Shown: piece after piece, positions 42,645 to 50,806 of the stretch | Numbering within the stretch: the first letter of the stretch is position 1 | How the letters are laid out: each line of letters starts with the position of its first letter | Source: JBGPTF01 sp041490445 | Lineage (GTDB): Bacteria; Acidobacteriota; Terriglobia; Acidiferrales; UBA7541 | DNA length: 64,000 nt | Assembly (NCBI GenBank): GCA_041490445.1 | Contig: JBGPTF010000003.1 | Location: forward strand, 124,001 to 188,000 | Direction: 5' to 3' | Position numbers and translations under genes: made by a program | Notes under the pieces: model-generated | Told to the model about the DNA's origin: nothing | Databases searched by the model: none | The model's input: only the letters and a program-made list of their open reading frames with translations

Positions 42645-44012
42645 ATGAAAGGTTGCGCGCGTGCTCTCTCATCTGCGACCGGGGGTACGGTCTGCTTGGG
42701 GGATGTTGTGCGAATTGCGGAAAAAGTGGGGATTTCCGCGCGGGGCATCCATTGGTTTTTCTTCTGGACCTTGGCGCTTCCCGGATTTGTGTTTCTGCTA
42801 TGGCAGTTGCGCCATTCGGGCTACGCGGCGGAACCACTTCTCAACAATTACCTTGAAATCGTCGGGGGCCTGGTTGCGTTCACGTTCGCAGCCAACGCCC
42901 TGGTTCGTTTCCGCGGGACGCACGATCGGGTATCGTTGATCCTCGCTTTTGGATTTGTCCTCTGCGGAATTATCGAGACCGGATCGAGCCTGGCGAGTTA
43001 TCGCACGTTCTCCTCCGTGGTACCGGGAGCGTCCGACCACGTTTCGCTCGCGTGGATGGTCAGCCGGACATTGCTGGCGACGTTGTTCCTGTCAGCGCTA
43101 GCGGTGGAGCGGCGCATGCCTGTGGCGCGCGATGCGAGCCGGGAGGTTGCTGGCGCGGCGGTGGTTGTGGGGGTTGTGGCCTATCTCACGAGCGCCGCCT
43201 ATTTCGCGATCCCCGCCGAGGCAACCGTGCATCCCGGCGCGCTGATGACGCGACCGTGGGACCTGTTGCCGGCGGCCTTGTTTGCCGTCGCCGCGGTGGG
43301 ATTTTGGCGGCGGCTGGGCGATGCGGATGCGACGCTCGACCGCGCCCTGTGCGTGGCGGCAGTGCTGAACGTCGCGTGTCATCTGATCGCCACCCAATCG
43401 CAAAGCCTCAATGACGCATCCTTTGTCTGGGCGCAGTTCCTGAAGGTCACGAGCTATGCCGTCGTGCTCGCGGGTGCCCTAGTGGACAACGGACGGCTCT
43501 TCGAGCAGGTCAGCCATCTCGCCAGCAGCGATCCCCTCACCGGCCTTGCCAATTATCGCCGGCTGCTCGAAGCAGTCGAGACGGAAATCCAGCGTTCTCG
43601 CCGCAGCCAGCGTCCTTTCGCAGTCGTCCTGCTGGATCTCGACGGCCTGAAACAGATCAACGACCGCTTCGGACATCTGACCGGCAGTCGTGCCCTGAAG
43701 CGGCTGGGAAACCTGTTACGGGTGCATTGCCGGACCACGGACACCGCGGCGCGCTATGGAGGTGATGAGTTCGCCCTCGTCCTCCCCGAGGCGGGACAGG
43801 ACGTCGCGCTCCTGGTCGCCGATCGCATCCGGGAACGGCTGCAAGAGGACCTGCAAGGTCCGCCGCTTTCCGTCAGCGCCGGAGTCGCCGTTTATCCGCG
43901 CGACGGTTTGACAATTGAAAAACTACTCGGCGCGGCTGATCGAGCGCTGTACTCCATGAAGGGGCAGAAGAGGAACCGGTTCCGTATCGCAGACATTGCT
44001 GCCTGCCTCTAG
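42645..44012 (+). CDS. membrane diguanylate cyclase (GGDEF)
   Basis: 455 aa. An N-terminal sensory region with about seven hydrophobic helices (35-280) precedes a GGDEF domain (about 290-450): SSDPLTGLANYRRL, FAVVLLDLDGLKQINDRFGH, active site YGGDEF (371-376), and the inhibitory I-site RxxD as RTTD (363-366). It should make cyclic di-GMP with product feedback. GGAGG precedes the ATG by three to four bases. The ligand sensed by the membrane part is unknown. A PilZ gene follows 20 bp later. Confidence 0.92.
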   Translation: MKGCARALSSATGGTVCLGDVVRIAEKVGISARGIHWFFFWTLALPGFVFLLWQLRHSGYAAEPLLNNYLEIVGGLVAFTFAANALVRFRGTHDRVSLILAFGFVLCGIIETGSSLASYRTFSSVVPGASDHVSLAWMVSRTLLATLFLSALAVERRMPVARDASREVAGAAVVVGVVAYLTSAAYFAIPAEATVHPGALMTRPWDLLPAALFAVAAVGFWRRLGDADATLDRALCVAAVLNVACHLIATQSQSLNDASFVWAQFLKVTSYAVVLAGALVDNGRLFEQVSHLASSDPLTGLANYRRLLEAVETEIQRSRRSQRPFAVVLLDLDGLKQINDRFGHLTGSRALKRLGNLLRVHCRTTDTAARYGGDEFALVLPEAGQDVALLVADRIRERLQEDLQGPPLSVSAGVAVYPRDGLTIEKLLGAADRALYSMKGQKRNRFRIADIAACL

Positions 44013-44032
44013 GCAGGCGAGGAGAACGGGGG

Positions 44033-44383
44033 ATGGGGTCAGGGACGCTGTCAACTGAGGTGTATCCATATCCGCGCCGCGAAGCGCGAGCGCCGATGGA
44101 AGTCGGCGTTCAGATATCAGGCCACGCAAAGATGCCGGGAGTCGAAATGACGTTCACCGAAAACGTCAGCTCGGGTGGCGCCCGCGTTCGCAGCGTGCGC
44201 CGCTGGCGCCCGAACGAAAAGCTGTGGATTTCCACACTGACGGGCTCGTTCCGTTCGCTGGCACGAGTCGCCTACTGCGAACTCGAGCGAGGCGAAGGCT
44301 TCGCGATCGGCGTTGAATTCCTCGAGCCGGGAGGGTCCTGGGTGGTGACACCAGGCAGCCGGGCTGAGACGGAAATTGCATAG
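44033..44383 (+). CDS. PilZ domain protein (c-di-GMP receptor)
   Basis: 116 aa. PilZ motifs RREARAPMEVGV (the RxxxR loop) and FTENVSSGGARVRS (the (D/N)xSxxG strand) are both present, then AIGVEFLEPG at the C-terminus. It binds cyclic di-GMP and would transmit the output of the cyclase encoded 20 bp upstream to an unknown target. No effector domain is fused. Confidence 0.88.
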   Translation: MGSGTLSTEVYPYPRREARAPMEVGVQISGHAKMPGVEMTFTENVSSGGARVRSVRRWRPNEKLWISTLTGSFRSLARVAYCELERGEGFAIGVEFLEPGGSWVVTPGSRAETEIA

Positions 44384-44473
44384 CGGCGACGAAAGAGAAT
44401 TTCGGAAGCCTCTCACGGGGCATGGAATCGCCGGCAGGTTCACGCTTGCCGGGGATTTTGCTTCAGGAGGACT

Positions 44474-45400
44474 TCAGGGTCGCGGTTTCGGCCGATGCTT
44501 TAGTTTCGGGCGCCCTTGATCCGCCGCCGGGTCCTTCATCGAAGCCGAAGAGTCGGATGCCGAGGATTCGTTCCCGCCGGCCGCTGAGGAATTCGGCGAG
44601 GTTGGCTGCACATCGGCAACCGCCCGGCCAGGCAGGGAAACATTTTGGTCAAGCAGCACGGCGAACGGCGTGCCGGGTTCGAGATAGATATCCGAGCCGT
44701 GGCGGCTCATTAACAGGATCAGCGCCGCGGCTGCTCCGGCGCCGGCGCCGATCGCAGCACCCTTCCCCCCGTTAATCTGAGCCCCTAACAATGTGCCTTG
44801 CACGCTCCAAAGGGCGAGGCTAGTAAGATCGGCGGTCCGGTTCTTGTCGGATTGCAAGCGGCCCTGTGCGTTCACGTCCTGGGAGTCCAGCCGGGCGATG
44901 ACGTCCGTGCCCGCGCCGTTGGGGAGTTCGATGCGGTCCACCTTTACGCGCAACACGCCGGACTTGCCGAAAGAACCCGGCTTATGCGCTTCGACGACCT
45001 TTCCGGTGAAAAGAGTGTCCGACGGGATCACCAAATCCTGATAGACAGGAAGCGCTTCCGTCGTGCGGAAATTCACGATCTGTCCCGTCTTCGAGATTCT
45101 TGTGCTGAGCGGCGTGTCGAGAGCGACTGCAATCCGCGTGCCCGCCGGAATGACGACTGTTTCCGGCGCCTCGCGCAGGGGCGGCGGAACCACCCTAAAA
45201 GGCTGCTCGATGATTCCCCAGGATGGCTTGTAGTATTGCCCGGGAGCAGGAGCGGCAGGCGTCGTCGCCGGGGCAGCAGCGGCTGGCGGTGGATTTTTTT
45301 CGTCCGCTGCCGGTTGCTGAGCATAAAGGGGACCAGAACCTGCTGCCTGCAAGAGCAGGAGAGCGAAACAGGCCGCCAGAATCAGAATCTTCCGCCGCAA
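44474..45400 (-). CDS. exported Pro/Ala-rich protein with glycine-zipper segment, unknown function
   Basis: 308 aa from the TTG at 45400, chosen because GGAGG is seven bases upstream and it yields a signal peptide (KILILAACFALLLLQAAGSG). A Pro/Ala linker (about 35-60) leads to a beta-rich region with IPAGTRIAVALDTPLSTRIS and VIPSDTLFTGKVVEAHKPG, similar to TrbI/VirB10-like outer domains in Acidobacteria, then a glycine-zipper (GGKGAAIGAGAGAAAAL) and a disordered Ser/Pro/Lys tail. An ATG 25 codons upstream is also open. Function unknown. Confidence 0.65.
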   Translation of the reverse strand: MRRKILILAACFALLLLQAAGSGPLYAQQPAADEKNPPPAAAAPATTPAAPAPGQYYKPSWGIIEQPFRVVPPPLREAPETVVIPAGTRIAVALDTPLSTRISKTGQIVNFRTTEALPVYQDLVIPSDTLFTGKVVEAHKPGSFGKSGVLRVKVDRIELPNGAGTDVIARLDSQDVNAQGRLQSDKNRTADLTSLALWSVQGTLLGAQINGGKGAAIGAGAGAAAALILLMSRHGSDIYLEPGTPFAVLLDQNVSLPGRAVADVQPTSPNSSAAGGNESSASDSSASMKDPAADQGRPKLKHRPKPRP

Positions 45401-45504
45401 CGCCACCCTCCAACGCTCTTCTACATTAGGTGCAAGACACCGAAAAGGGTTGCTCGCCAGGGCAGCCAAGATCATCCGCTCCCCGCAGAGGCCGTGGCGC
45501 AGTG

Positions 45505-45810
45505 CTACTGGACGAATCCGACTTTTGGCTCCGGCCCGGGCCCCGACCCCTCGGGAATCGTTCCGTACTGCGCTTCGTAGCGCGTGATGTTTTCGCTCAG
45601 GGCGTGCAGGAGCCGCTTTGCATGCGCCGGGTTGACGATGAGGCTGGCGACGAGCTTGCCCTGCGGAAGGGTGGGGAAGAGGTAAATGAAGTTCAGCGTG
45701 AATTCTTCGGCATTGTGATGAACCATCACGAGGTTCGAATACTGGCCGAGCAGCTCTTTCTCGTCAGCTTTGATTTGCACCTGCTGCTGTTGTTTCGGCG
45801 CCTCGCTCAT
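45505..45810 (-). CDS. DUF3467 domain protein
   Basis: 101 aa from the ATG at 45810 with a perfect GGAGGATCCG upstream (the frame continues 43 codons more). Family pattern: YSNLVMVHHNAEEFTLNFIYLFP and GKLVASLIVNPAHAKRLLHAL ENITRYEAQYG. DUF3467 proteins are uncharacterised but widely conserved. N-terminal Gln-rich stretch (QQQQVQIK) then a compact fold. An extended -10 lies about 25 bases upstream. Confidence 0.88.
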   Translation of the reverse strand: MSEAPKQQQQVQIKADEKELLGQYSNLVMVHHNAEEFTLNFIYLFPTLPQGKLVASLIVNPAHAKRLLHALSENITRYEAQYGTIPEGSGPGPEPKVGFVQ

Positions 45811-45834
45811 CGGATCCTCCCGGGCTGTATAGCT

Positions 45835-45843
45835 ACTATAGCA
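45835..45843 (-). promoter_or_regulatory. extended -10 promoter for the DUF3467 gene
   Basis: On the minus strand TGcTATAGT lies 25 bases before the ATG at 45810. A small inverted repeat, TATAG-CTA-CTATA, spans 45828-45840 around it. No -35 is seen. Confidence 0.45.
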
Positions 45844-45980
45844 AAGCGCGGGCGGTTCGAGCAGTCTCTCGGTCGAATTCGGTGCGACAGCTGCAAAGGA
45901 AGTCGGCGGCTCCCACGGGCCGATCGAACGGCGTATCACTTTGGGAAGATCCAGAGCAGGGTTGACACTGTTATGAGGTA

Positions 45981-46016
45981 AGTGTAGTTTATAATTATAG
46001 TTTATCTAAGTTAACC
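45981..46016. promoter_or_regulatory. AT-rich leader with direct and inverted repeats before the Nramp stump
   Basis: A sharply AT-rich island in GC-rich DNA. AGTTTAT occurs twice (45986-45992 and 45999-46005), 13 bases apart, around a TATAATTATA palindrome (45990-45999). Such islands often hold metal-regulator sites in front of manganese transporter genes; the assignment is inference. Confidence 0.4.
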
Positions 46017-46017
46017 T

Positions 46018-46182
46018 ATGCCCTCACCCAAACCGCCGTTGCTCGCCTTGACGCGGCGTCGCGACGTGATGGGCGCTCATGCTAACCGGTCGATCACGAA
46101 TGTCTTCGCCTACATCAGTACGGCCGTGATCCTCGTGCTCAATGGATTGCTGCTCGTCCAGATGTTCGGTGGGAAATTCTAA
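46018..46182 (+). pseudogene. C-terminal stump of an Nramp (MntH-like) metal transporter gene
   Basis: 54 codons starting ATG and ending TAA. The sequence LALTRRRDVMGAHANRSITN followed by a hydrophobic helix VFAYISTAVILVLNGLLLVQ matches the last ~50 residues of Nramp divalent-metal transporters (RRxxMGxxxN..TN then terminal helix). The first ten transmembrane helices and the DPGN metal site are absent. An AT-rich regulatory-looking island abuts the ATG, so an internal deletion may have joined the leader to the gene end. A functional one-helix peptide cannot be excluded. Confidence 0.65.
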
Positions 46183-46239
46183 GACACTGTGCGAAGATCA
46201 AAGTCTCAGCCGACATTCTTCCCGGGAGGCTAGGTCATC

Positions 46240-46707
46240 GTGCGCCGGCTCCGTGCGCTTCTCCCCCTTCTTGGAATCGTCGTTCTATTCTCCGCGCTGG
46301 CGCTGTGGATTCACGCGAACACCAAAAGCGACTGGCAGGCGCCTCCGGAGGCGAAGGCTCTGAAAAACCCAGTCCCGGCGACCGAGAAAACCCTCGCCAG
46401 CGCGAAAGGCATTTATGCGGAACGATGCTCCAATTGCCACGGGGAGAAAGGCGACGGCAACGGCGGTGAAGCGATGATGTACTTTCCGCAGCCAAGCGAT
46501 TTCACCGATCCCGCGCTGCTGAAGGATGTGACGGACGGAGAACTTTTCTGGAAAATGAGTGAAGGCCGCCGGCCGATGCCCAGCTTCAAGAACAAATTGA
46601 GCGAAGAAGAGCGCTGGGAACTCGTCAACTACCTGCGCACGTTTGCAAAGCCGCCGGCGCCCGCTGCTGCACCCGCGAAGCAGGCGCCGAAGAACTCTTC
46701 CCGCTAG
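46240..46707 (+). CDS. membrane-anchored monoheme cytochrome c
   Basis: 155 aa from a GTG at 46240. An N-terminal anchor helix (about 7-26) is followed by a class I cytochrome c domain with heme motif Cys63-Ser-Asn-Cys66-His67 in ERCSNCHGEKGDGNGG and the axial Met in RRPMPSFKNKLSEEERW; the ending ELVNYLRTFAKPP is typical. It is exported and would carry electrons in the respiratory chain. A C-terminal Pro/Ala tail follows. It converges with the peroxiredoxin gene, 8 bp away. Confidence 0.9.
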   Translation: MRRLRALLPLLGIVVLFSALALWIHANTKSDWQAPPEAKALKNPVPATEKTLASAKGIYAERCSNCHGEKGDGNGGEAMMYFPQPSDFTDPALLKDVTDGELFWKMSEGRRPMPSFKNKLSEEERWELVNYLRTFAKPPAPAAAPAKQAPKNSSR

Positions 46708-46715
46708 ACAATCCC

Positions 46716-47177
46716 TTATTTAATTTGCGAAAGCGCCTGGGCGACTTCGTTCACGTCCGGGAGGGTGGGGATGTCGTACTGCTTGAACCAGGCCAGCTTC
46801 CCGCTCCGGTCCACGACTGCGATGGCGCGGCCTGTGATTCCTTTATCGCTGAGATAGACTCCGAATTTTTCAGCGACGGCACCGCGCGGCTGAAAATCCG
46901 CTAGCAGGGGGTAGTGGATTCCCATTTTTTCAGCAAAAGCCTTATGCGACCAGACGCTGTCCACGCTCAAGCCGAGCACCTGCGCATCAAGCTGCTCGAA
47001 TCGCTTCATGTCGTTGACGAAGCAGGCGTGCTCGTTCGTGCAGACGGGGCTCCAGTCGAGCGGATAAAAGACGATGACGACGTTTTTCTTGCCGCGGAAG
47101 TCGCTGAGCTTCACTTCCTTCTGCGACTGGTCCTTCAGCGTGAATTCGGGAGCGGGCGCTCCGACCGAGATGGCCAT
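46716..47177 (-). CDS. peroxiredoxin (AhpE/Bcp-like)
   Basis: 153 aa. Peroxidatic Cys46 in FYPLDWSPVCTNEHACFVND fits P-x3-(T/S)-x2-C; a second Cys at position 52 follows closely. Sequence continues GLSVDSVWSHKAFAEKMGIHYPLLADF as in AhpE-like enzymes. It reduces peroxides with thiol recycling, possibly via the TrxB/thioredoxin system encoded earlier. GGAGGAACC precedes the ATG. Confidence 0.92.
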   Translation of the reverse strand: MAISVGAPAPEFTLKDQSQKEVKLSDFRGKKNVVIVFYPLDWSPVCTNEHACFVNDMKRFEQLDAQVLGLSVDSVWSHKAFAEKMGIHYPLLADFQPRGAVAEKFGVYLSDKGITGRAIAVVDRSGKLAWFKQYDIPTLPDVNEVAQALSQIK

Positions 47178-47323
47178 GGTTCCTCCTGAGAATTGTGTGG
47201 CGATGAAATCGTACGATTCGCGAAGACTGCGCTCGGCGAACGAGCCATGATAGCCGAAGCTGGATGGCCTGACAAATGTACGCGGGTATGGCCCGGCCGC
47301 AAGGGGCGCAATTTGATACGATA

Positions 47324-47360
47324 GCGCCCTAAGTCCTCGGTGGAGGCCCCTTAGCTGCGC
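47324..47360 (+). other. long imperfect stem-loop in the leader of the Cys-rich hypothetical gene
   Basis: GCGC/GCGC, CTAAG/CTTAG and CCTC/GAGG pair in register around a GGTG loop, about 13 base pairs with small internal loops, ending 37 bases before the ATG at 47398. There is no T-run, so it is unlikely to be a terminator. Confidence 0.35.
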
Positions 47361-47397
47361 TTGGGTTCAACTCGATGGAACGAGGCCGTGGTTTAGG

Positions 47398-48018
47398 ATG
47401 ACGCGCAACCTATTGGAGGAATCCTATCCGGGGATCGAGTTTCGTTCCAGCAGCCGCAATTGGTGGGCGTGGCTGAAGGGAGTGCCGCCGGAGTGCGTCC
47501 ATCTTGATCATGAGCAGACATGGATGACCACGCTAATTCCGGACACGTTGTACCTGCGGGGCAAGGCGGCGAAGCGCCGGCAACCGGCGCGGCCCGAGGT
47601 CTCGCTTTGCCGGGAGTGCCTCGTTGGTGTGATCGGCGGAGAGTTGGCAAGCTACTCGGGGGGAGTGGTCGCGTTCGAGCCGGACGAAGGCAATTGTTCG
47701 CAGTATTTTTTTGTGGGCGCGCCGGATTTTGCGGCTGCGGGGCTGGCGCCGGATGTAGCAACAGCGATCGAAAAGCGGCTTCAGGACAATGTAACCGGCT
47801 GCGAGGAATGTTCACGGGCGGCGACGTGGCTCTGGCTTTCGCGACGGCAGGTGGCGAGTCTTGACGACGTCGCCGCAATTGGCGTGGCGCCCGGGGAGCG
47901 GTTGTGCGCCATTCATGGCGCGACAAAGTTTTGCGACGCACTCGCAGCGATTCGCGAGGCCAACGTGTTCTATATGAATTTGCCGTACGGGGATGCGGGC
48001 GCGTATGTTTGGATCTGA
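47398..48018 (+). CDS. Cys-pair hypothetical protein
   Basis: 206 aa, no recognised family. Two CxxC pairs, SLCRECLVG and GCEECSRAA, plus Trp-rich stretches (NWWAWLKG, TWLWLSRRQ) suggest a zinc-stabilised soluble domain. No signal peptide. The upstream hairpin and weak ribosome site (TTTAGG adjacent to ATG) are unusual. A small gene follows 31 bp downstream, likely co-transcribed. Confidence 0.6.
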   Translation: MTRNLLEESYPGIEFRSSSRNWWAWLKGVPPECVHLDHEQTWMTTLIPDTLYLRGKAAKRRQPARPEVSLCRECLVGVIGGELASYSGGVVAFEPDEGNCSQYFFVGAPDFAAAGLAPDVATAIEKRLQDNVTGCEECSRAATWLWLSRRQVASLDDVAAIGVAPGERLCAIHGATKFCDALAAIREANVFYMNLPYGDAGAYVWI

Positions 48019-48049
48019 TACCGGCCATGCAGCGCGACGGAGAGGAATC

Positions 48050-48292
48050 ATGACCCTGCGCGAGGTCATCGCGAAATATTTGCAATTGGCGGGCGGCTAC
48101 GACAAACCCGCTCCGCTCGGGGGATTCGGCTTGCCGCGCGCGGAGACGGAGCGCGTCTTCGGCGTTTTCGACGAGGATTACCACATCAGCCGCTTTTTCC
48201 ACTTCTCCAATGCCGCGGGTGAGGCGTACCAGATCAACGGCTTCCCACAGACGCACGTCTCGATTGAGGCAGCCATTCAGACCATTCTGTAG
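48050..48292 (+). CDS. small hypothetical protein
   Basis: 80 aa from the ATG at 48050, supported by GAGAGGAATC upstream. Sequence begins MTLREVIAKYLQLAGGYDKP and contains FDEDYHISRFFHFSN and AYQINGFPQTHVSIEAAIQT; soluble, acidic-aromatic, no Cys. No family recognised. It follows the Cys-pair gene and converges with pckG. Confidence 0.6.
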   Translation: MTLREVIAKYLQLAGGYDKPAPLGGFGLPRAETERVFGVFDEDYHISRFFHFSNAAGEAYQINGFPQTHVSIEAAIQTIL

Positions 48293-48343
48293 CGGGACGA
48301 ATCACGCCAGGAATGCGGGCACTTTCGCACAGGCGTAAAGAAG

Positions 48344-50104
48344 CTATTTCTGCGCGACCGTGACACGCTGGACGCGCTGCGCAAGCTGGTCGTGCTCGCG
48401 AAGAAGCTCCTCGGGCAGGCGCGTGCCGAATTTTTCGAAAAACTGCCGGCTCGCGTCCACTTCTTCGCTCCAATCCGCAGGATTGACACGCAACAACTCG
48501 CGAATGGTTTCGCGCGAGACATGCAAGCCATCGAGCGTGAGTGCATTTTCCGCGGGCACAAGGCCGATCGGCGTATCCACCCCTTCCGCCTTGCCCTCGA
48601 TGCGTTCGAGCATCCACTTCAGGACGCGCACGTTTTCGCCGTAGCCGGGCCACAGAAACTTGCCGTCAGCGCCGCGGCGGAACCAGTTCACGTGGAAAAC
48701 TTTCGGCGGGTGGGGGATGCGGCGGCCCATCTCGAGCCAGTGGCGAAAATAATCCGCCATGTTGTATCCGCAGAAGGGAAGCATGGCCATGGGGTCGCGG
48801 CGCGTGACGCCGACGGCGCCGGTGGCCGCCGCAGTGGTTTCCGAAGCCATCGTGGCGCCGACGAAGACGCCGTGCTGCCAGTCGCGCGATTCGTAGACGA
48901 GCGGCGCAACGCGCGCGCGTCTTCCGCCGAAAATGAACGCGGAAATCGGCACGCCTGCGGGATCTTCCCATTGCTTGGAAATGCTCGGGGCCTGCCGGGC
49001 CGGCACGGTGTAGCGCGAATTCGGATGCGCGGCCGGCCCGTTGCCCGGCGCCCACGAATTGCCCTTCCAATCGATCAGACCCGCCGGCGCATCGCTGCCG
49101 ATGCCTTCCCACCACGGCTCTTTGCCGGGCGTGAGTGCGACGTTCGTAAAGATCGCATTTGTGCGCAGCGCGATCATGACGTTCGGATTCGTTTTTTCGT
49201 TGGTGCCCGGCGCTACGCCGAAAAAGCCGGCCTCGGGATTGATGGCGCGCAGGTAACCGTTCGGGCCGATGCGCATCCAGGCGATGTCGTCGCCGACCGT
49301 CCAGACGCGGTAGCCGATGCCCTCGAGCGCGGAGACCATCATGGCGAGGTTCGTCTTGCCACAGGCGCTCGGAAACGCTGCGCTCATGTAAGTGATTTTG
49401 CCGGACGGATCTTCGAGGCCGAGGATGAGCATGTGCTCCGCCATCCAGCCCTGCTCGCGGGCCATCCAGCTTGCGATGCGCAGCGCCAGACATTTCTTTC
49501 CGAGGAGGGCGTTGCCGCCGTATCCCGAGCCAACGCTCCAGATCAACTTTTCTTCAGGGAAGTGCAGGATGAATCGGCGGTCCGGATTGAGGTCGCCAAG
49601 GGAATGAAGGCCGGGAACGAAATCGTCGGAATGGCCGAGGCGCTCGAGCGCCACCTTACCCATGCGCGACATGATGCGCATGCTGGCCGCGACGTAGGCG
49701 CTGTCGGTGATTTCTACACCGATCTTGCTCGAAGGCGAAGCGACGGGCCCCATCACGTAGGGCACGACGTACATCGTGCGGCCTTTCATGGCTCCGTCGA
49801 AGAGCGGCCGCACCTTCGTCTTGGCTTCCTCGGGCGCCATCCAATTGTTGGTCGGGCCGGCGTCGCTCTTTTCGCGGGTGCAGATGAAGGTGACGCTCTC
49901 GGTGCGCGCCACGTCGTTCGGATTACTGCGATGGAGATAGCAATTCGGATGAGTTTTCGTGTTCAGCTCGAGCAGGGTGCCGTCGCGCAGCATCCCCTGG
50001 ACTAGGCCGTCGTATTCCTTCTGCGACCCGTCGCACCAGACGATCTTTTCAGGCTTGGTCAGGCGGGCGGCTTCCTCAACCCATTGTTCCAGCGGCGTAG
50101 ACAC
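48344..50104 (-). CDS. pckG: phosphoenolpyruvate carboxykinase (GTP)
   Basis: 586 aa, the standard GTP-PEPCK length. Starts STPLEQWVEEAARLTKPEKI, with substrate-binding RSNPNDVARTESVTFICTR, kinase-1a P-loop FPSACGKTNLAMM carrying the reactive Cys, kinase-2 TVGDDIAWMRIGPNG and the guanine region FHVNWFRRGADGKFLWPG. It interconverts oxaloacetate and PEP with GTP for gluconeogenesis, fitting growth on fatty acids and amino acids encoded nearby. It diverges from the 86-aa hypothetical gene across 246 bp. Confidence 0.96.
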   Translation of the reverse strand: MSTPLEQWVEEAARLTKPEKIVWCDGSQKEYDGLVQGMLRDGTLLELNTKTHPNCYLHRSNPNDVARTESVTFICTREKSDAGPTNNWMAPEEAKTKVRPLFDGAMKGRTMYVVPYVMGPVASPSSKIGVEITDSAYVAASMRIMSRMGKVALERLGHSDDFVPGLHSLGDLNPDRRFILHFPEEKLIWSVGSGYGGNALLGKKCLALRIASWMAREQGWMAEHMLILGLEDPSGKITYMSAAFPSACGKTNLAMMVSALEGIGYRVWTVGDDIAWMRIGPNGYLRAINPEAGFFGVAPGTNEKTNPNVMIALRTNAIFTNVALTPGKEPWWEGIGSDAPAGLIDWKGNSWAPGNGPAAHPNSRYTVPARQAPSISKQWEDPAGVPISAFIFGGRRARVAPLVYESRDWQHGVFVGATMASETTAAATGAVGVTRRDPMAMLPFCGYNMADYFRHWLEMGRRIPHPPKVFHVNWFRRGADGKFLWPGYGENVRVLKWMLERIEGKAEGVDTPIGLVPAENALTLDGLHVSRETIRELLRVNPADWSEEVDASRQFFEKFGTRLPEELLREHDQLAQRVQRVTVAQK

Positions 50105-50330
50105 GATTCCTCCCGGGATCTGGCACGGGGGTCACCGCCCATCAGGGGCGCAGAGACGAGGGCTGGTGCGCGACGCGTCAGCAGTCGTTGGGGCGCGGCG
50201 TACGAACTGAAAAGTTTAGGCCCACCCCCGCGGAATTGCAAGAAAGCGGCCGGGGTGCATGTGGCGCGAAAGTAATTGCGCCCTCGGCCGATGGGAATGC
50301 CTGCGGTTTGCGGGTCCGTTCCGACCCCGG

Positions 50331-50339
50331 TGCTATAAT
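50331..50339 (+). promoter_or_regulatory. extended -10 promoter giving a very short leader
   Basis: TGcTATAAT, a perfect extended -10, ends 11 bases before the ATG at 50351, so transcription should start within about 3-6 bases of the start codon. The mRNA would be leaderless or nearly so. Confidence 0.55.
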
Positions 50340-50350
50340 CCCGCTCTCCG

Positions 50351-50611
50351 ATGTTTGCGCGAAAACTCCAGGTCGAAATCATCGTCGGGAAAGACCGGCG
50401 GCCCTGCCCGCTCGACTGGCTCGACGGCTTCTGCATGCGCAACTTCACCGGCTCAGCGGAATTCGACGATACGCTGCCTGCGGGGGATGGACGGGTGGAG
50501 GCCGGCTTGCGCGTGGAACCCGCGCGGTTCGCCGCGGCCCTTGCGGAATGGCTCACAAAACGCGGAAAGGGGGACGGCCAGCCGGTTCGGGTGGAGGTCA
50601 GTGAAACCTGA
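50351..50611 (+). CDS. small hypothetical protein with near-leaderless promoter
   Basis: 86 aa. Begins KLQVEIIVGKDRRPCPLDWL and continues DGFCMRNFTGSAEFDDTLPA, WLTKRGKGDG; a single compact domain with two Cys, no membrane segment. No family recognised. The strong extended -10 immediately upstream supports expression. It diverges from pckG. Confidence 0.6.
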   Translation: MFARKLQVEIIVGKDRRPCPLDWLDGFCMRNFTGSAEFDDTLPAGDGRVEAGLRVEPARFAAALAEWLTKRGKGDGQPVRVEVSET

Positions 50612-50661
50612 TCTGGCTGTTCCGCGCCCTTCCGCAGATCTGAAGTAGCTACGAATGAGAA

Positions 50662-50724
50662 GAGCCGGCCCTTTCAGGATGATGCCGGGGGCGTTCCAGC
50701 GGGCATCCCCAAGCGGTTCGGCTC
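50662..50724. other. nested stem structure between convergent genes
   Basis: GAGCCG (50662-50667) pairs with CGGCTC (50719-50724) and inside it GATGCC (50681-50686) pairs with GGCATC (50702-50707). It sits in the 195-bp gap between the ends of the 86-aa gene and the patatin gene. It may stop transcription from both sides; no T-run is present. Confidence 0.3.
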
Positions 50725-50806
50725 CTCACTAGCTTTTGGACGGACGACCGCGGTTTCGGTAAGCAAGACCTCCGGGCGATGACAAGAAGGCGGTAGCGGG
50801 GCTCTC

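Noticed and set aside
45962..45995. TTGACA and TATAAT as a sigma-70 promoter
   Set aside because: The spacer is 22 bases, well outside 16-18, so the pair is unlikely to work as one promoter; the AT-rich region is reported as a regulatory candidate only.
48392..50005. 537-codon plus-strand frame opposite pckG
   Set aside because: Shadow of a conserved enzyme with low-complexity His/Arg/Asp composition and no recognisable motif.
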